Shown piece by piece: positions 60,603-64,000 of a stretch of 64,000 nucleotides of DNA. Under the pieces are notes generated by a model. It searched no databases and was not told the origin of the DNA. It saw only the letters and a program-made list of their open reading frames with translations. A program made the translations under genes and the position numbers. Location: NCBI RefSeq assembly GCF_900112845.1, contig NZ_FONG01000029.1, positions 25,598 through 89,597 of the forward strand, read 5' to 3'. Numbering within the stretch: the stretch's first letter is position 1; each line of letters starts with the position of its first letter. Source of the DNA: Actinacidiphila alni. Its GTDB lineage: Bacteria > Actinomycetota > Actinomycetes > Streptomycetales > Streptomycetaceae.

Positions 60603-60959
60603 ACTGCACGACGCTGCCGCCCGGCCGCCCGGCCGCCCCCGGCTGCGCGATGCTGCTGGTCGTCTGGGACTGCCGCCCGCCCGCCCGCCCGCCCGCCTGG
60701 CCGCCCGGCCCGGCCCTTGGGCGGTGGCGGGGAAAGGAGCGGCCCACCCGGTCTCCCGTCCTCCGGGGGCGCGGGTCCGGGGTGCTGGGAACGTGCCGTG
60801 GCCCGATGCCAGGCGCACATGTACGGCCCGGCCGGCCTGTACCGCCCTGTACCGGCTTGTACTGGCTTGTACGGGGGCGGGCGGGGGCCGTGCTTCTGAT
60901 CACGTATTCCATCGACGGTACGGCGGTGTATCGGCACCGCCGCGCAGTGAGGGAGAACC
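60603..60959. other. Intergenic region with low-complexity and repeats
   Basis: No gene is recognised. CCCG-type simple repeats run about 60670-60712. The GTAC array follows at 60821-60878. ATCACG-TATTCC with TACGGCGGTG near 60899-60920 gives a weak promoter candidate. The start of the beta-helix gene has GGGAGAACC just upstream. Confidence 0.45.
60821..60878. repeat. Array of GTAC-headed 10-bp direct repeats
   Basis: Four touching units start with GTAC at 60839 (GTACCGCCCT), 60849 (GTACCGGCTT), 60859 (GTACTGGCTT) and 60869 (GTACGGGGGC); a further GTAC lies 18 bases earlier at 60821. Ten-base phasing puts the units on one helix face. The array ends about 80 bases before the beta-helix gene, so it may be a regulator-binding site. 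Confidence 0.6.
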
Positions 60960-62660
60960 ATGAGAGCAAAGGCGCTCGTACTCGCGGCCGTTCCTGTCGT
61001 CGCGGGCCTGCTGCCCGTGACGGCGGGGACGGCGCAGGCCGCCCCCGCGGCGGCGGCCACCTACTACGTGTCACCGTCCGGCAGCGACAGCAATACCGGC
61101 CTGTCGGCCGGTCAGGCGTGGAGGACGATCACGAAGGTCAACAGCACGGTGTTCGGGCAGGGCAGTACCGTGTCGTTCGAGGGCGGCCAGTCGTTCTCCG
61201 GCTGCCTGGTCTTCAACTCCACCAATGTGCCGGTCTCGTCGGCGTCGGTGCCGTTCACGGTGACGTCGTACGGCACGGGCCGGGCGACGGTGTCGTCGGC
61301 CTGCACGGGTGATTATTCGTCGGCGGTCACCGCGGACAATGTCAGCGGTTTCCGGCTGGACAACGTCAAGGTCGTCAACGGCTCGACGACGGCGGCCGGT
61401 GTGCTGCTGGAGAACCAGGACGGCACCTCGGCCGCGCAGGGCCTGACGGTCAGCGATTCCGACATCTCCGGGTTCGGCACCCCGGCGGGCAGCAGCAGTT
61501 CGTTCGGCGGACAGATCATGGTGCTGGGCTACGCGGTGAACGGGCACAGCGGCCCGCTGGACAGCGTCGTGATCCGCGACAACGCCCTGCACGGTGCGGG
61601 CGTGACGTCGGCGGCCGGCCCCGGCGTCTACGGCTGGGGCTCGGGGGCGAACATCACCAATGTCACCGTCGAGGGCAACACCGTCTACAACCTCGGCATG
61701 TCCGCGAAGGGTACCGGTGCGGGGATCACGGGTGACGGCTGGGACGGTGCGGTGATCCAGCACAATGTGGTCCACGACGTGGGGGCGAACGTCACCTCGT
61801 GCGGCGGTGCGTCCGGTATCGAGACCTACACCTCGAACAATGTGACGGTCCGTTACAACGAGGTGTACAACGTCCAGCCGTCGCCGGCGTTCACCGCCGG
61901 CTGCGACTGGGACGGTATCGATCTCGACGGCGGCACGACGAATTCGGTGGCCGAGTACAACTACACCCATCACAACGCGGGCAGCGGCCTGCTGGCGTAC
62001 ACCTCGACGGCCGGTTCGCGGGTGTGGGGGCCGAACACGTTCCGGTACAACATTTCCGAGAACGACGACTGGGGGAAGATCCAGGGCGGTCTGATGGACG
62101 TGGTGCCGTCGGCCCCGAAGAACGCCCTGAACGTGTACGGGAACACGTTCTTCACGAATGTGGCGCAGTCGGGGAAGTCGTCGGGCAGTGCGTGCTTCGA
62201 CTTCGGTTACGCCGCCGGGACATGGGGCGCCGGATCGCTGATCGCGGACAACATCTGCTCCATGGGCAACAAGGACCAGTACGGCCGCCCGGGCCCGTTC
62301 TACTACAACGCCTACGGGCAGACCGGGATGACCCTGTCGCACAACCTGTACTACACCGCCGGCTCCCCGTCGTGGCGGTGGGGCGGCACCACCTACAGCA
62401 CGTTCGCGGCCTGGCAGGCAGCCGGTGTGGAGACGTCCCCGGTGTGGGGTGACCCCTTGTTCGCCTCCGCGGGTGCGGGCGGCACCTGCTCCTGGACACC
62501 GCCGGCGGGCACCGGCCCGCAGCCGTGCCCGCAGGCCTACACCCTCAAATCCGGCTCCCCGGCGGCGGGTTCCGGCGTCGCGGTGGCGGGCAACGGCGGC
62601 ACCGACTACTACCGGGCCGCGGTCCCGGCGGCGCCGAACATCGGCGCGGACGCCGCATAG
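60960..62660 (+). CDS. Secreted right-handed beta-helix protein
   Basis: A 566-residue exported protein. Signal peptide about 1-33 (AQAAPAAAA). The start of the mature protein, YYVSPSGSDSNTGLSAGQAWRTI, is the classic N-cap of parallel beta-helix proteins, found in polysaccharide lyases and alginate-type epimerases. Many turn repeats follow, such as NITNVTVEGNTVYNLG, VIQHNVVHDVG and NVTVRYNEVYNV. GCDWDGIDLDGGTTNSVAEYNYTHHN may hold calcium and active-site Asp residues. ATG 60960 with GGGAGAA before it. It lies between two FAD oxidoreductases and after the GTAC array. Substrate unknown; pectin or alginate-like polymers are possible. Confidence 0.78.
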   Translation: MRAKALVLAAVPVVAGLLPVTAGTAQAAPAAAATYYVSPSGSDSNTGLSAGQAWRTITKVNSTVFGQGSTVSFEGGQSFSGCLVFNSTNVPVSSASVPFTVTSYGTGRATVSSACTGDYSSAVTADNVSGFRLDNVKVVNGSTTAAGVLLENQDGTSAAQGLTVSDSDISGFGTPAGSSSSFGGQIMVLGYAVNGHSGPLDSVVIRDNALHGAGVTSAAGPGVYGWGSGANITNVTVEGNTVYNLGMSAKGTGAGITGDGWDGAVIQHNVVHDVGANVTSCGGASGIETYTSNNVTVRYNEVYNVQPSPAFTAGCDWDGIDLDGGTTNSVAEYNYTHHNAGSGLLAYTSTAGSRVWGPNTFRYNISENDDWGKIQGGLMDVVPSAPKNALNVYGNTFFTNVAQSGKSSGSACFDFGYAAGTWGAGSLIADNICSMGNKDQYGRPGPFYYNAYGQTGMTLSHNLYYTAGSPSWRWGGTTYSTFAAWQAAGVETSPVWGDPLFASAGAGGTCSWTPPAGTGPQPCPQAYTLKSGSPAAGSGVAVAGNGGTDYYRAAVPAAPNIGADAA

Positions 62661-62673
62661 CGGCGCGGTCGCC

Positions 62674-62736
62674 GGGCCTGTGCCGCCGCACACCGGGTGC
62701 GGCGGCACAGGCCCCGCCCCCCCTTTTTTCTTTTTT
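62674..62736 (+). terminator. Strong hairpin with T tracts
   Basis: A 17-bp perfect stem (62674-62690 with 62698-62714) and a seven-base loop, then CGCCCCCCC and two T runs (62724-62729 and 62731-62736). This is a textbook Rho-independent terminator, unusual in this DNA. It ends the beta-helix transcript. Confidence 0.9.
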
Positions 62737-62763
62737 CCGGATTCTTCCCAGGAGCCCTGAAAC

Positions 62764-64000
62764 GTGATGAGCACGGAACGGAACCTTCTGACCGTGGAAC
62801 CGGCGTGCGACCGCCGGGATTTGCGCACCGAGTCGCTGGACGCCGATGTGGCGGTCGTCGGCGGCGGCATGGCGGGTGTGTGCGCGGCGGTGACCGCGGC
62901 GCGGGCGGGCGCGCAGGTGGTGCTGGTGCAGGACCGGCCGGTGCTGGGCGGGAACGCCTCGAGCGAGATACGGCTGTGGGTACTGGGTGCGACCGCGCAC
63001 ATGTTCAACAACAACCGGTGGTCCCGGGAGGGGGGTGTGCTGGACGAGATCCTGGTGGAGAACATGTACCGCAACCCCGAGGGGAACGCGGTCCTGTTCG
63101 ACACGGTCCTGCTGGAGACCGTCGCCGCCGAGCCCGGCATCAGGCTGCTGCTGAACACCGCCGCCGACGCGGTGACCAAGGACGGCGACCGGATCGTGAC
63201 GGTGTCGGGGTTCTGCAGCCAGAACTCGACGCGTTACGAGGTGTCCGCGCCGGTGTTCTGCGACGCCTCCGGCGACGGCGTCCTGGGGTATCTGGCCGGT
63301 GCCGGGTTCCGGATGGGCGCGGAACCGCGCGAGGAGTTCGGTGAACTGTTCGCCCCGCAGGAGTCCTACGGGGGCCTGCTGGGCCAGTCGGTCTACTTCT
63401 CCAGCAAGGACACCGGCCGCCCGGTGACATATGTACCGCCCGCCTACGCACTGGGGGACATCACGAGGATCCCCAGGTGGCGGAGTTTCGACACCCGTGT
63501 GCAGGGCTGCCGGCTGTGGTGGATCGAGTACGGGGGCCGCCTGGACACCGTGCACGACACCGAGGACATCAAGTGGGAACTGTGGAAGGTCGTCCACGGC
63601 GTGTGGGACCACCTGAAGAACTCCGGCGACTTCCCCGAGGCGGAGAACCTGACCCTGGAATGGGCGGGCCTGATCCCCGGCAAACGCGAATCCCGCCGCT
63701 TCGAGGGCCTGTACATGCTCCGCCAGCAGGACATCGTCGGCTGGCACACCCACCCCGACGCGATCGCCTCCGGAGGCTGGTCACTGGACCTCCACCCCGC
63801 CGACGGGGTCTTCAGCGAGCACCCGGGCAGCAACCACATCCACGCCCGCGGCGTCTACCAGATCCCCTACCGGTGCCTGGTCAGCCGCGACGTGCCGAAC
63901 CTGCTCCTGGCGGGCCGGATCATCAGCGTCTCGCACGTGGCGTTCGCCTCCACCCGGGTGATGGCCACGTGCGCCCAGGCCGGGCAGGCGGCGGGCCTGG
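62764..64000 (+). CDS. FAD-dependent oxidoreductase, cut by the window end
   Basis: At least 412 residues, with no stop before 64000. N-terminal dinucleotide motif ADVAVVGGGMAGVCAAVTAARAG near residue 28, then VQDRPVLGGNASSEIRLWVLGA, FCDASGDGVLGYLAGAGFRMG, GLIPGKRESRRFEG and DVPNLLLAGRIISVSHVAFASTRVMATCAQAGQAAG, all of the FAD_oxidored (PF12831) family. The second FAD gene of this locus but diverged from the first. The GTG at 62764 (or ATG 62767) follows AGGAG. Likely a cytoplasmic oxidoreductase acting on sugar derivatives. C-terminus not seen. Confidence 0.9.
   Translation, partial: MMSTERNLLTVEPACDRRDLRTESLDADVAVVGGGMAGVCAAVTAARAGAQVVLVQDRPVLGGNASSEIRLWVLGATAHMFNNNRWSREGGVLDEILVENMYRNPEGNAVLFDTVLLETVAAEPGIRLLLNTAADAVTKDGDRIVTVSGFCSQNSTRYEVSAPVFCDASGDGVLGYLAGAGFRMGAEPREEFGELFAPQESYGGLLGQSVYFSSKDTGRPVTYVPPAYALGDITRIPRWRSFDTRVQGCRLWWIEYGGRLDTVHDTEDIKWELWKVVHGVWDHLKNSGDFPEAENLTLEWAGLIPGKRESRRFEGLYMLRQQDIVGWHTHPDAIASGGWSLDLHPADGVFSEHPGSNHIHARGVYQIPYRCLVSRDVPNLLLAGRIISVSHVAFASTRVMATCAQAGQAAGL

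Noticed and set aside
60670..60712. CCCG simple-repeat run considered as a CRISPR-like or regulatory repeat
   Set aside because: It is plain low-complexity sequence without spacers or regular units.
1..64000. tRNA, rRNA, insertion sequences and CRISPR arrays
   Set aside because: None was recognised on either strand by reading; no transposase-like protein or tRNA-like clover-leaf with CCA end was seen.

Overview
The window is high-G+C DNA with GTG and TTG starts, Tat signal peptides, a mycothiol-type LmbE deacetylase, an SPL-like radical SAM protein and a tap-tpg telomere pair. This points to a linear chromosome (or linear plasmid) of a Streptomyces-like actinomycete. Much of it is accessory DNA of the kind found in chromosome arms: many secreted sugar-degrading enzymes, several broken genes and few housekeeping genes.

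Layout. 1-1250: secreted GH25 lysozyme with a DasR-like site upstream. 1315-4822: translationally coupled operon of cytochrome P450, class I terpene cyclase and GGPP-type prenyl synthase (read right to left), probably a diterpenoid pathway. 5212-9072: LysR/DoxX divergent pair and two membrane proteins around a 10-bp repeat array. 9254-20308: polysaccharide-degradation region (two GH26 mannanases with nearly identical CBM13 modules, GH30, a Tat beta-helix protein, GH95 alpha-fucosidase), interrupted by a DUF218 protein and a small lipoprotein. 20574-24820: partner-switching module (anti-sigma kinase, two STAS proteins, SpoIIE phosphatase) that includes a B12-binding protein carrying the W-x9-EH motif of CarH-type light receptors. 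24891-26528: epimerase and TetR with paired operators. 26590-38603: GH31, AI-2E-type transporter, GH97, GH3 and GH27, most of them carrying ricin-type lectin modules. 38681-43965: small membrane proteins, radical SAM, decayed carboxylesterase, Ser/Thr kinase, YciO/YrdC protein. 44000-53942: SGNH esterase with CBM13 and CBM35, RpiR regulator, Tat alpha/alpha-barrel protein, LmbE deacetylase, Ser-repeat protein, TPR protein, mannosyltransferase-like membrane protein, ricin/propeller protein. 54349-57069: tap and tpg. 57280-58224: low-G+C island. 58225-64000: remnants of a LacI regulator and a GH3 enzyme around two FAD oxidoreductases and a secreted beta-helix protein.

The glycosidases share design features: Sec or Tat export, ricin-type modules, and strong TTGACR-17-TAnCTT promoters. 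Two of them (14266 and 30144) carry the same GAGAGCGCTCTC operator just downstream of the -10 box, which suggests one LacI-type repressor controls both. The repressor gene is not in the window; only a C-terminal LacI stub is present at 58225-58365. The most promising less-described items are the light-sensor-like partner-switching operon, the diterpenoid operon, and the decaying sugar locus next to tpg. All functions are inferred by reading motifs by eye; no database search was run.
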